DNA from: Cryptomeria japonica
Taxonomy: Eukaryota > Streptophyta > Pinopsida > Cupressales > Cupressaceae
Assembly (NCBI RefSeq): GCF_030272615.1
Contig: NC_081415.1
Coordinates: forward strand, 102,976,796-103,040,795
DNA: 64,000 bases
Reading direction: 5' to 3'
Within the stretch, counting starts at the first letter, position 1. Each line of letters begins with the position of its first letter. The notes beneath the pieces were generated by a model. It saw only the letters and a program-made list of their open reading frames with translations, searched no databases and was not told where the DNA came from. A program made the translations under genes and the position numbers. Positions 25,201 through 36,972 of the stretch are shown piece by piece.

Positions 25201-25813
25201 ATTTATGTCTACAATGGCAGCCTTGATCTTTTTTTTTAATCATCATAATTTCACATAGCTTAAAAACTTAACTTGAACTATCTCGATCTTATTTATCTTG
25301 TTTATTGTGCCTTCATCTTATGTCTAACTATCTCGCTTGACTTGCCATGCCAAGAACATATCTCGATGGATGGCATTCTCTTAGTTACCGTCAAGAGTAT
25401 TTTATTGTAGAATTAACTCCTCATACTTGATTTGATTAGGGAAATTATTGCGTTTTTAGGTTCCAATTGAATGGTAACCTCATACGTACTAATGATCTAA
25501 ATTCCGCTATTAAGCACCAAAAATACTTCATATAAATAAATAATTGAAAATTTTGTAGCCTTTGGGGTTTTATTTAAGCCATAAATATTATGACTAATAA
25601 GTTTCAAATTTTAGGGCTTTCAGTGATCCTTGGAACCCCTTGAATTGATATATGTTGATCTGTTGATTTAAAAGAATTTTCACTTATGTTTCACTTTGTT
25701 ATTTCACAAGTTTCCACCTAGGTGTTATACTTCAAAGCCATAGTTTGGTTCAACTAAGTTATGAATGTAGCCCATATTCACCAGTGTAAGAACCTAGGGC
25801 TCTAATACCAAAA
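22215..25813 (-). other. Internal region of element B, non-coding
   Basis: 3.6 kb of AT-rich sequence with no convincing reading frame on either strand. The longest minus frames (22545-22901, 23069-23311) contain no known domain. The part 22215-23105 is similar to 34090-35045 in a second, older copy of the family, with CTCCTTGCGGTATTCTCCCTTAACA at ~23049 as a strong anchor (quoted here as CTTTGCGGTGTTCTCCC in the other copy). Confidence 0.7.
25797..25810 (-). promoter_or_regulatory. Primer-binding site of element B (tRNA-iMet type)
   Basis: The minus strand reads TGGTATTAGAGCCC four bases inside the 5' LTR. This matches the complement of the plant initiator-Met tRNA 3' end with one change from the usual TGGTATCAGAGC. 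Confidence 0.85.
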
Positions 25814-27123
25814 TGTCATGCCCAAACTAGTTTGCTAGAACTAGTTTGAGGATGAGCAGCCCAATTCCACAATTCTTCCTTCTACACTTAGCCAAAATTC
25901 TTTCCCAAAACTAATCTTTTCAAAAAAATGCATGATCTCCAAAAATGGAGAGTGGGTGATTCCCCACTCTAATCCCTAATCCTTGCTTAAGAAGGCCTTA
26001 GTGAGAGTTCTCACAGGTTACTAAAACTGAAAAGGAAAAGTAAGAGAAAGTGGGAAAAGGATCTCACATCAAAAAGGAAGGTTATCTAACTTTGATGGCG
26101 CCTTCTCAATTCAATTTTAGCTCACCTTAGGAGACCCACTTTTTGAGGTGTCTAAACGGTCACATGGGAGTAGTCACATGCCTAAAAATACTCCTAACCC
26201 ATAGGTATACCTTATGGACTTTAGGAAACACCTTTAAACTACCCCTAGGAGTCCATTTGACCCCTTATAAACCCATCTGAAGTTAACTTTCGGGTCAAAC
26301 CTGAGTTGACCACCCCAAAGATTCTCTAACCAAGGAAAATTTAGAGCCACATTCAAATATTTGAAAAAGCTATGGTTGAAACAACTCCCTCCAAGAGACA
26401 AGTAAAAAATCAAGACATAAATCAACACGTGTCAAGTGACACAATAAAATACTTTACAAAATTACACATGAAATTTGTCTCTTGTTGGATTTACACAAAT
26501 TAATAAATTCAATTAAACACACATGCAACATTTACTTTTACAAATAAAATACGATACATACGGGGTGTTGTCTCTCCAAATAGACAATCTCTGGTTTTAC
26601 GAACGTACATAGGTCTAGGTTTGGTTCTCCATAATATTTCCATCGTCACATGGATAATTTTCCTGCACATCTCAATTACACATTAGTACTTCTAAACAAC
26701 CTCATAAAATATTAAACACATGAATACGAATACACATCAAACACTATGCATACAATTGACATTAACAAATCAATATCTCATATATCCCAATTTATCCACA
26801 TAAGCCATTATCATAATCCTCATAATTTTGATCCATACCTAAGACATGCATCCTATTTCTATCATCATAGTAAAGTCATGCAATTCCAATAATGACATAC
26901 ATCATCTCAAAGTTATCCTATTCTAGAATCATATAAAGTCATGTATCCATAACACATCAAAATGTACACCTCAAGGTGAAATGATTCTGTAACCTGGTTC
27001 AATTACTTTTCTCACCAATCTATCCATCTAACATAGCCCATCCTATTGAATTATAGCATTTATTAGTAAGGTCAACCATGGTCAACTGAGTTAGCCAGAG
27101 CTTGATCGGGGAGGGGCTCTACA
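25814..27123 (-). repeat. 5' LTR of element B (full length, 1,310 bp)
   Basis: Begins TGTCATGCCC on the + strand and ends GGCTCTACA at 27123. The target duplication is on the outer side and the primer-binding site on the inner side. The open frame at 26234-26428 lies in the segment deleted from the partner LTR and is not a recognisable gene. Confidence 0.92.
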
Positions 27124-27128
27124 TACTT
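27124..27128. repeat. Target-site duplication of element B, right copy (TACTT)
   Basis: Matches 13025-13029 and flanks the 5' LTR of element B (minus orientation). Confidence 0.9.
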
Positions 27129-29255
27129 CCTTATTCTCATCTTTCTGATTATAAGAAGCAATTTCAACAACCCACCTCCCAATCTTTTCATCAGCATCCA
27201 ATCTGGCAGTTGTTTTTAACTTCTTCTGTTTGGGACCCTTCTCCATGTATTTGACCACCATGTCTTGAATTGGGATGGACACTGGGATGAAGATCCATTT
27301 CTTGCTTACTGAAGTACTTAACCATTTAGGAGTTGTACTTGAACTAGTTGTTCCTCCGGTTGCTTTAGGTGGGGGTGTCATGGCTACAGTGATTGCATGA
27401 GAATCCATGGTGTTGACAATGTCACTATCAAGGTCCTCAACCTCAAAAATATGAGTATCAAGGATCTTGTCTTTTACCTCTATGTCTTTGACGTAGTCCA
27501 TTTTCCTCTGTGCAACACTCCATGACCTTGTATATCGAGGGGCAAGAATGTTCAAAGTAGGATTAAGCTTGTGCTTGGTGTGAGATAACTTCTTATTTTT
27601 ACCTGCATGAACAGGCATAAAAGTGGGGTTAGAAAAATGTTTTGGGGAACGCAAAGAAACCACATTATCTCTTGCAGGATCAATCTTGATGCCTAATTTC
27701 ATTTCTCTTTTCTTATTAACCCAATCTGCGGTTCTTTCCAAGACTCTCTTTGTTCTAAGTTGTATATCATCCTCTTCTTCCACATCCCAATTAATGCAGG
27801 ACGTTTCGGGTTCAACTTGGTGTAGATATCCAGGTTCAAAAAGCTCTAGATAATCCGTTTCAATCCCACTTGCATCAAGTTTCAGTTGAAGTGAAACTAC
27901 TTGGTCCATAACCATTCTTATATTTGCTCTTTTGAACACTTCAAGCTCATCACCACAATCTTCCCAAAAGTCCTCCAAGTGTGGGATTGGAAGATGTGGC
28001 ATCAAACTAAGACTTTGTGAGAAACCTTTATTATCAACGCCCTTCCTTTCATGATACAGTGGAAAATTGAAATTCTTCAAGTTAGCTCCTATGCTCAACA
28101 CATCTGACATTGAACTACAAGATAAAATGCCCAATTGAACAAGAAAATGATCCTCCCATTTATCTCTAGGTTGAGCTTTCTTAATTATGGTAGACAAGTG
28201 CCTACAAATCTCAGCAAGGACAAAACAATCTGAACAAAAATGGGGAAGTCTGAAAGGCTCTTCTTGAAAACCACCTACCCTTATATAATAGAAATGAGGA
28301 AACTGAACAAAGAAACTACCATATCTTTTTACTAATGTCTGGGCATCTTCAGACATCCTTTTAGATTTCATGTTCTTTAGTTCATAACACAAGTCTCCCA
28401 AGAAAGCATTATGTACTCTCCTAAAATCTTGCAATGCATTATCTTTTTGCAAGATGGGGTAAAAGTCATACACAGAAACATCTCCTTCAGCAAGTTGCCT
28501 AGGTATTCCCATTATTTCTTTGACACATGCCAGACAATATATCAAATATGAGGACATAAAGAAATTTTGCTTGATCTTCTTCGCCATGCTCAGTTGTTCC
28601 CTCATGGAGTTAGCAATAAGCTCTACCCAATCAAGATACTGCTTTCCTTCCAACATCAGTTGCACATAATAGTAAATCCAGTCATCAAAGTTGTAGGCCT
28701 CAATTGAACCTCTAACTTGGTGTAGCAATAACATAACATCATGGATGTGGAGAAGCATGTGGTTTTTGTTGGGATATTTAGTTAACCTGGAGCCACCCCT
28801 TTGAGGAACTTTCAACCAATGCTTCGCTATATTGTTCTGGTGTCTAGTTTTATCTGCGTTGAACTCAGTGACTGATTGGGCGGGGGAAAAAATTGAGAAC
28901 TTATAATCAGGCAATTTGAAAATAGAAGAAATGACTTCCCTGTTAATCGTGAGGGGGGTTTCACCATTATCTCTCTTGATAGTTTCAGAAATAGGATCGT
29001 ACCTTGCAATGCACTCCCTAACTAATTTTGGGCAAGGGATAGCAGGAGAAAGGCTGCCGCCTCTACGAGGCCACTACTTAGAATTTCTAAACCAAAAGAA
29101 CCATAAATTCCTTTACCAAAAGAACCATAAATTCCTTTAAACACCCTTTCCTTCAAGGCCTCTAAATTCTCTCCTTTCAGGTTTGTATCACTGACAATGG
29201 GTTCTATGCAAGCAAGACTAAAAATATTTCCAAAAAGGTGCAGAGTGGACTTCAT
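27124..29255 (-). pseudogene. 5' (N-terminal) part of the large unknown minus-strand reading frame
   Basis: The start is taken as ATG at 29255 (MKSTLHLFGN). A 24-bp in-frame tandem repeat at 29091-29138 duplicates KGIYGSFG. A frameshift follows between about 29040 and 29110, and from ~29037 the frame is open without a stop for about 640 codons to the insertion point at 27124. The order is: a segment with KLVRECIARYDP and PLTINREVISSIFKLP; a helical middle with the hydrophobic stretch SSYLIYCLACV; an acidic patch EEEDD; a Ser/Thr/Pro-rich linker; and a basic stretch KGPKQKKLK. Together with 12032-13029 it gives ~950 residues. No known enzyme motif is visible. The layout (N-terminal plant-transposon-like helical domain, basic linker, charged C-terminus) loosely resembles ORF2 of element A, but I cannot align them residue by residue. 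Confidence 0.7.
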
Positions 29256-29880
29256 AATTCATAAATAACAACCCCTATTTCTCCCAGCAAATTTTATTAC
29301 GAAAGAGAAAAACAACTAAAAATCACTGGAGAAAATAGGAATCAAAACTCACCTTCACAGTTGAAACCAATCGAACGATTACCCATAGACAAACCTTCTA
29401 TCAAACACTTCGCAACAATGAAGAACAAGTTTCAAAATTTTAATCACTTCATACCTTATAGAAAATGAAGTGATAAAAGCTCATTTAGTGCATTAATTTC
29501 GGCTGTCAAATCAAATGTGTCGAGCATTGGGATTTGACATCACGTGTGTGTATTGAATGCATGGAGGTGTTTTTGGGGGTAACCACCAATTCCCAATAAT
29601 GATTACCTACCTTCAAAAATCGGCCAGTTGATGTCACCCGAGATATGGTTCAATCTTCATCATACTTAGCAAAAAATGTGTCATTATGTTGTTTATTCCA
29701 TGGGACCCACCTGATTTGAACATGCATGGACAATTTGAACTGACTTCATGAGGGTTTAGGTAGTTCAAAGCGTACGTTGTGCCAAGGAAATTTTACTTTG
29801 AAAAGATTAACTTTTGTTAACTGCTGTTGGCCTTTTGAACTTTATCGAACATGTTGAACATCACTGAACTGTTTAAACTA
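29256..29880. other. 5' flank of the minus-strand pseudogene
   Basis: No gene recognised. On the minus strand this would be the leader and promoter side of the 12032-29255 frame. No clear TATA box or LTR end was found. Confidence 0.4.
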
Positions 29881-30244
29881 GGTTCAAACGGTTCACGATC
29901 TGGAGAAAGAGGATATGAAACATCATCCGCGGCTATGGAATAGAACTGCTGCAAAACACTTGAGTGAACGTTAGCCTGAAAAAAATTTAGACACAACTTA
30001 GAACCTGCGGTACCCAAATGAACATTATGAGCTCCTTTCAAAATGGTTCAAGGGGTTCATGAGGTTCAAACGGTTCACGATCTAGAGAAAGAGGATATGA
30101 AACATCATCCGCGGCTATGGAATAGAACTGTTGTAAAACACTTGAGTGAACGTTAGCCTGAAAAAAATTTAGACACAACTTAGAACCTGCGGTACCTAAA
30201 TGAACATTATGAGCTCCTTTCAAAATGGTTCAAGGGGTTCATGA
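29881..30244. repeat. 182-bp tandem duplication (two units and the first bases of a third)
   Basis: Units at 29881-30062 and 30063-30244, with GGTTCAAAC beginning again at 30245. The units differ at only four or so positions that I can see (TCTGG/TCTAG, CTGCTGC/CTGTTGT, TACCCAAAT/TACCTAAAT), each a C-to-T or G-to-A change in the second unit. The two similar open frames on the minus strand are by-products of the duplication. 182 is not a multiple of three. Confidence 0.95.
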
Positions 30245-30821
30245 GGTTCAAACAGACCACTGAAACTTGGCGCTATGGATTAAGAGGTGATTTACAAGCG
30301 GATTAAGGGTTGAACCAAGGAATTTTCAACAAGATAAAGACTCGAATAAAATTTTGTAAGGTGACTTACTCTTGTTGTGAGGGATGTATGACAAGGTAAC
30401 ACATACAACACCAAAATTGATATTGAAGTTCACCCCTAATGGGCTACATCTCTGAATGTCCTTCAAATGCAAGACCATTCTATAAATAAAAGGTGAAAAA
30501 TACATAAGGTTCGCATCAATTACATCCTTCCATCAAGGCGTACAAAAAATGAATAATACATATGACCACATAGGGTCCAAGAGATACATGAATGATCCAA
30601 GAAGAAGAAATAGGATCCATTTGAAACATAGTATGAAGTAAATACAAGAGAACAATTGGAGCACCAGCGAAACTAAATCCCCGCAATCCATCATAAGCGT
30701 CACATGATCTAACATGAATATTAGGTATTCACAAAAAGCATAAACAACTAGATATGACTCCCACAATAGTGCTCCAAGCAAAAGCAACACAAACTGCACA
30801 TTAGTGAACGCAAGGGAAGAG
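30245..30821. other. Unassigned sequence
   Basis: No gene or transposon end recognised. The minus frame 30533-30799 has no domain. Confidence 0.4.
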
Positions 30822-33800
30822 TGTCATCACATAGCTTGGTATGGTTATCCTGGCAAGCCTCCATAGGTCCCAGCCCCCATCCACTGGGTTACCCTGGTAA
30901 CCTCTTCCAAACCTCCAGCCCCATCTAAGTCTCATGGTGACCCAAGCAATCCTTCCATGGAGACAAGGCTATTGGTTTGCCATTCTAGGCCTTCTCACTA
31001 CATCCTGAGTCTGTACTAGCACTCAACCCTTGAGTGAGGCACAATTATCTTACTTAGTATTTTCATCTAATAAACCCCCTAATAATTTATTAAGTTATTA
31101 GTTATTTAAACAAAATTTCGATGGGTTACCCTACTTACCACTTTGGGCGCGAACCCCACTCGAAAGCCACTCTCCCATATGACACTTAACCACAAATCAG
31201 ATGAACTTCAAAACCCAAGGTATACACAAGAAATAGTATACGGAGTTCAAAGCAATAGAAAATCACTTGGCCAAACAAGTCCTTGCACACAGATAACTAA
31301 CTGATGATTATCTAACTAGAGACATAACCAATTACAAATCAACCACATGAAAACAACCAATACTCGTAATCAAGGACTTTCAATTTTTCGAAAATAAATG
31401 CGAATACAGGAAATAAACTCACATCTTCACTAATCTATAATGACGTTATTTTTTCATTTCGTTTAAAATACAATTTTGACCAAAATTTTGTAATCCATCT
31501 AAATTTTCAAAATACACATTAAAAAAAAACACCATTTCATAATAAATTAAACTCCAAAATTATAATTATATAATTTTGCCTATTTTTCAATACGTATAAA
31601 AATATACTTTAATCAATATTTCTCTAAAATGAAAATATCATTAAATTTTCAACTATATATATTCACCTCCAAATTTCCCCCGAATAATATATCATTTAAT
31701 TTTTAAATTTCCTAAATAAAATATTACTTAATTTCCAAAAATTTCCAAATAATATATTATTTAATTCACTAATAAAAAACAATATAAAAATAAATATATT
31801 CCTCCATGCATATAAAAAAAAATACCAAACTATATATATATATATATTAATTAAAAAAAATTAATAATTTAAAAACTTATAACAAAAGAATAAAATAAAA
31901 TAAAAAACTTTATATATATATATAGTTCAAAACAAAGTGAACCCACCACGTGGGCCACATGAGCCTCCTTTCCCAAGGGGAAGGCTGTTGGGAGATCATG
32001 TGGTGGTCTCCCCATAGCCTTGGCTGTGTGGAGACCACGACATGACCTCCACAGTCGTGGCCTCTCCCCATGGCTTGGGGAAGCTACGGCTCCCCAGCCA
32101 AGGGTCGAGGAGCTTGACTCACCCAATACACCCCAAACATAAAAAAAAATTGTATTTACATTTTTTTTTTTTTTTTTTAACTTTAAAACAATCCCCCCAG
32201 TATGCTTACAAACTTGGGAATTTTCTGAGAAATTAATTTTTAAAACATTTTAAAAAAATAACTTACTTTATAACTTCATAAAGTTATAAAGCTAAAATTT
32301 ATAAAAAGGACCCAACTTCTAGAAACAAACATATCATTCTGAAAATAAACTACTCTATATAATTTTTTTACTAGCATACACAAAATGTTCAAATTGACAA
32401 AATTTTGCTAGCATAACCCCACCCAGTGGTAAATTAACAAATTTGAACCAGTAATTTGACAAATAATAAATTGATTTTACAATTCAAACACTAAGATGAC
32501 AGAATCAAAGTGAAATCTTGGGTTTTCAACACACATAAAGAAATTCACAAAACTAATTTTGAAGTTTATTTTTTTTACAAACAAGAAATTAGATTAGTGG
32601 GTAAACTAAAACTGATTTAAACTCATACCAATTTCACATTCCCAAGCTAAATGAATGTTTTAAATAAATTTTGACATCAATTCTTTTCACATAGAGAGGT
32701 TTCTTCAATCAAATAATTTTTTTAAAACAAAACATAGTGATTAAAGAAAGCTAGAATCCAACCTTAATATGCAATCCTAGAAGTAGTTGAAGAAGAACCC
32801 AACCTACAACTTGGAAGATTTCTTCAAACAAAGATGCCCCCAAAAATTTTCAATCCAAACCAAAAACTCCCCCAATTTCATGAAAAACATAGGTTAAAAA
32901 GGAATTTTGACCTAAAAATCCATTTTAGGTTGGAATTATTTTTTTGACCAATTAAATCTTTTCCACAAAGTTAATATTCAAAAAGCTTTTCTCTTCCTCA
33001 TTTAATATTCTCAAATAATTTAAAACTTAAAAAAATTATTTCAAAAGTCAATGAGGGTAAAAGATTTTATTATTTTACTTTTTCAATTCTATTTAACCTA
33101 TTTACAAAAAAACATATACATAACTAATTTTCACAATTTCTATTAAAAATGCATATACTTATTTAATTCACCATTCTGAAAATAACATTTAATCAAACTT
33201 GCTAGTAATATGAATTAAGCAATTTGATTTATTGATTAACCACACATAGGGGTCCTATTTAATTTAATCTCTTTTATTTACGAATGCGCAATAAAATCAC
33301 TTAAGATTTAATAGTTAATTTCATAGACGCAAACATGCAACGCAAGAACACCAGATAAACTCATGACCCACATACCAAACATAGGTAACTGATGGACGAC
33401 TGACGAAGCTCACTATTGAGCATTACTAGGGTAATTGTAGGGTCATACAACTATATCATATGATCAATAAGACATGCTCAGACCTGTGAAGCCAAGTGGA
33501 GACAATACCTCGTACCTACACGATACTTGTACCTGCAATATCCTGCATCAACGAACCTCACATGCATATAAATACAAACACGGTACACACACCGGTGAAG
33601 GAGAATCGTGATGTTCCTTGTCTCACCGAAATGAGTGAAGGAAAATTATCTCCTCGCACCCCATACACTTACAAACATGAAACATGTATATTATGCATCG
33701 CATGCATAAAATAAATGTGTTAGTCCATGACAGTATTTCAATATAATAACATTTAACCATCAGTAAGGAAATAATGTGTAACATCATACACTGAAACTTA

Positions 33801-33967
33801 AATCAAAGCATAACGTATCATAGCATAATGTATGAATAAAATATTGCAATAAAATGTATCCACTAATATCTATTGAAAAAGTCAACTAAATTTAAAGCAC
33901 GAGTCTAAGAAGTCAACCAAGGTCAAATTGGGTTTAAAAGAGTCTAATTAGGGCAGGAGTACTACAT
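30822..33967 (-). mobile_element. Putative LTR of an older element-B relative (lower boundary uncertain)
   Basis: The upper end is well supported. 33920-33967 (GTCAACCAAGGTCAAATTGG ... GGAGTACTACA) aligns with the end of the B LTR (GTCAACCATGGTCAACTGAG ... GGGGCTCTACA) and is followed by the same pyrimidine-rich TCCTCCCCCCTAG junction. The lower limit is guessed at TGTCATCACATAG (30822) because B's LTR starts TGTCATG. Such an LTR would be unusually long (3.1 kb) and may contain other insertions. No target duplication was found. 32160-32179 is a poly-T run. Confidence 0.35.
31945..32115. repeat. GC-rich island with dense inverted repeats
   Basis: In a very AT-rich surround, this segment has two clear stems. 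31997-32011 pairs with 32030-32044 (14 of 15 positions; core GTGGTCTCC/GGAGACCAC), and 32035-32041 pairs with 32054-32060 (CCACGAC/GTCGTGG). The stems overlap, so the folds are mutually exclusive. AGCCTTGGCT and CCCCATGG-type words add further self-complementarity. The open frame on the minus strand (31869-32126) has no known domain. Confidence 0.6.
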
Positions 33968-35045
33968 CCTCCCCCCTAGGGTTCAACTTACTCCTGGACG
34001 TCGCAAGGCTAGGATAGAAGTACAGGGACACAATAAGTCATAGAACCCACATTATCTAAGCCAAAATCTTGACTATCTTCTAGGAAGAGGCTATCTACAA
34101 AAATAGTTTACTAACGCACCGAAATCAACATTCAAATCAACTATCTTAACAAAATTATTTCAATCCTTTACTAACTCAAATAGGTTTTCAACAAATTCTC
34201 CTTGCACAATCCTTAGTTACTAAAAAGCAATGTGCTACACAAGCATGACAACAATCACATCATCTTTCACTATCTAGGTTACACATGCCAATTATTTATT
34301 CAGCTTCTAGGAACCATAATTTCATTAAGTATTCACATAAATCATACAATATCAACCGAAATTTTTATCCCAAGCGTATATCACATAATACAAACATCAT
34401 AACTTACTCTACCCAAACATGAAAAACACTCATTTCACATCAACACTCATCATAATGATGATAATTTCCCATCTGATATAAAATCTTACAAATATATTTT
34501 CCTTCCTACATTACTAGGGCATCATAACATACTCAAGGTTAAACACACAAATTCATCCTTAATAGGGTAGCATACTACCTTAAGGGTCCATAATGTATAG
34601 ACATTGAATGCATAAAGGTTCAAGGTAACTAAGTCAAAACAATGGTAACACCACAACATCAAATATTAAGGCATATTATAATCACATTCTAAGAGAGCGA
34701 GTGAATATAATTTACATACGACGACACTTAATGTGAACTTAATTCAAATAGAAATCATGTAGGCATTCCAACACACTCGTCAAAGCAATTAGTTTGCAAA
34801 TCATTCGCAATTATCCAAGGCGTATTGCACAATTCACTAAATCTAGTTTACACTTCTATCTAATAAATCTTTGTTTTCAAATGATTACAAATGGGTTTCC
34901 TCACAGAAATTACACTTTTTATTTTCTTAATTTAATACAATACTACTTGATTACCCATTATGCCTAATTCCACTCTTTGCGGTGTTCTCCCTTAACATAC
35001 TATTAGAGGTTCTAACGAACATGATAGAAATGATTGTTTGACGTT
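33968..35045 (-). mobile_element. Internal fragment of an element-B relative
   Basis: Colinear with B's interior once element A is removed. 33968-34080 matches 14070-14180 (ACTTACTCCTGGANGTCGCA). Later anchors near 34290-34345 match 22420-22480, and 34960-35045 matches 23040-23110 (TGCGGTNTTCTCCCTTAACA, AACGAACATGATAGA). Similarity stops at about 35045. No coding capacity. Confidence 0.65.
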
Positions 35046-36689
35046 AATTTGTCATTCAAGTTATATTATATTAATGTATTTTTTATACTAAATAGAAATA
35101 TAATTATACATATATTTTAATTAAACATATTAATCTTATAATAATGTATATTAAAATCAAAATACATACACAATATAACAAAAACTTACTATTATTTTTA
35201 AAATAAAGGTTATACTTTATTGTAAATACTAAAATATTTTATCATAAATATATTGATTTTTTTTAACATTTATTTTCTTTAAAATCAATTTTTGGAATGA
35301 AATTCCTTATGAAATGTATTTTTCCAACTATTGAGAGTTTGAAATTATATTTTGTTTTAGAGGAAAATTTTTCTCATTCGCACACTTGCTGCAACAATCT
35401 ATTCACAAGCGAAAATGTGCAGAGACAAAAAATCAGAAAACATGTGAAATTAGTTATTCAACAGAGGGAATGGTAAAAAGACGACAAAAATAATGATAAA
35501 AAATGATAAGGAAAAGATCGACAGTTTTGAACGTTGCAATCGTCTTGCACATCCCTTGATGAATACTGATCGTCGATATGAGAAGTCAGCGGATTCGTTC
35601 CATTTAAGGGGCACCTTTGACGAATTACCAATTGCAAATATTTTCAAATTATAATACATTATTAATTGATGAGTTGATAATTGATTTGAATAATCAAATT
35701 ATATAATCCTCAAACTCACCAAAAATTTATATTACCATTATTTGACAAAATTTATTGCCCATTTTCCTCTTCTACATCAAGAGCCCACTGTCCCGCTACA
35801 CACGCCATTACTGAGTGCACTATATATCTTGACTCTTTTATCTTCCACATAGGGGAGAGGACCCAATAGTTGTGCACCCTAATTTCTCTCTTCTCAAAAT
35901 CTTATGTGGAAATTTCAAATCATTCCGATTTTTTTACAATTGCTTACTTGGCAAGTCCCCTACTTATAACTAAGGTTTTAGGGCCACATCATCATATATG
36001 ATGCCACATGAGCATGCTTTTTGCCAAGGTGTCAAAAACAACCCCCCAAAAAAGTGAGATCAATAGGTGTGCAAAAGGGGCCCCAATACTTGTGCAGCTG
36101 ATGTGGCATCACATGATTGGTTACTTTTCACAACAAATGGTATATTTCATTCAATTATTGGTACTTATTATACAACTATTGATGCAATGTTGTATAAAAG
36201 TTGGACATTAAATCAACAAATATGAGAGTATTAAATCAACAACTTCTATTACAAAAATTAGAACGCGCTCAACTACTAGATCCTTTCCCCTACCTCCACA
36301 TTCCTTCTCTAAATGTCACTTTATATCATCACCACCTTTCTTCTCTCTTCCACGTGCTTTCCCCTACGCTTCCGCGTTTCTTCCACCAATTTTCAGACTG
36401 TCTACTTACGATTCCGCCAATCTTCCCCAAATATCACTTCGTATCTTCTGTCTTCTGCATTCCTTCCTTGTACAAGACTTCTTCCACATGCTTTCCTCTA
36501 TGAAATGGGTCCACATATCACACTATTCTGCGTTTCTTCCAACAAGTACTCAAATAGCACCCACCCACCCACGCTATTTTTTAATTCCATTCCCGGCTTC
36601 CTCTTCTCTCATACTCCGCTCTTGCCGTCGCTGAAAACCCACCTGTTTTCATTGATTTAATTATCCCTCGTCCTAGTTCTACCAATTCC
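35046..36689. other. AT-rich flank and putative leader of the TNL relic
   Basis: 35046-35760 is AT-rich with nothing recognised. 35870-36130 has two related phrases, ACCCAATAGTTGTGCA and CCCAATACTTGTGCA, about 200 bp apart. 36300-36500 holds two degenerate ~130-bp copies of a pyrimidine-rich segment (AAATGTCACTT / AAATATCACTT, CTTCCACNTGCTTTCC). ACTATATATC at ~35820 could be a TATA box but lies ~870 bp from the ATG. Confidence 0.35.
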
Positions 36690-36934
36690 ATGGCATCTAC
36701 TTCAGGCGCCTCTGGCCCAGAGAATGCTTTACAAGAAATGGCACCCTCTGGATCTGCTATAGTTAGATCCTCAAAACTCATCCAAAAGCTGTCTTACGAT
36801 GTATTCATTAATCATCGTGGACCAGATCTCAAGAAAACTTTGGCCACCAGAATCTATGGTATCTTTGATAACATGAAGGTCCCAGCTTTTTTGGATTCAG
36901 AGGAGCTGAAATATGGCGATTTCTTGCCTACAAC

Positions 36935-36972
36935 ATTAGAAGCAGCAATCCACATTAGAAGCAGCAATCCAC
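36935..36972 (+). repeat. 19-bp tandem duplication that frameshifts the TIR exon
   Basis: ATTAGAAGCAGCAATCCAC occurs twice in tandem (36935-36953 and 36954-36972). Nineteen extra bases shift the frame. With a single copy the TIR frame would run on through the AIFSE and LCSEEL region to IIPIFYHV. Confidence 0.95.

Larger units (their letters stand above)
13030..27123 (-). mobile_element. LTR element B, non-autonomous, interrupted by element A
   Basis: Two direct LTRs (13030-14069 and 25814-27123), a TACTT target duplication, a tRNA-iMet-type primer site and a polypurine tract fix the orientation as minus. Removing nested element A (8,019 bp plus a 5-bp duplication) leaves about 6.1 kb, of which ~3.7 kb is internal. 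That interior (14070-14190 and 22215-25813) has no Gag, protease, RT or integrase that I can see, so B is a large-retrotransposon-derivative type element needing helper proteins. The LTR ends (TGTAGAG...GGCATGACA on the minus strand) and the primer site resemble Ty3/gypsy chromovirus-type LTRs. That assignment is inference. By my manual alignment the LTRs differ by about 26 substitutions in ~1,050 aligned bases (16 transitions, 10 transversions). Confidence 0.9.

Noticed and set aside
29817-30223. Two similar minus-strand proteins in tandem
   Set aside because: They are caused by the 182-bp tandem duplication. The frame is not kept between units and no domain is present.
31869-32126. Minus-strand frame in the GC-rich island
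   Set aside because: The frame reflects the GC-rich hairpin sequence; no domain and no start context.
35450-35659. Small minus-strand frame near 35.5 kb
   Set aside because: Short, with a hydrophobic C-terminal end but no domain. Not distinguishable from chance.
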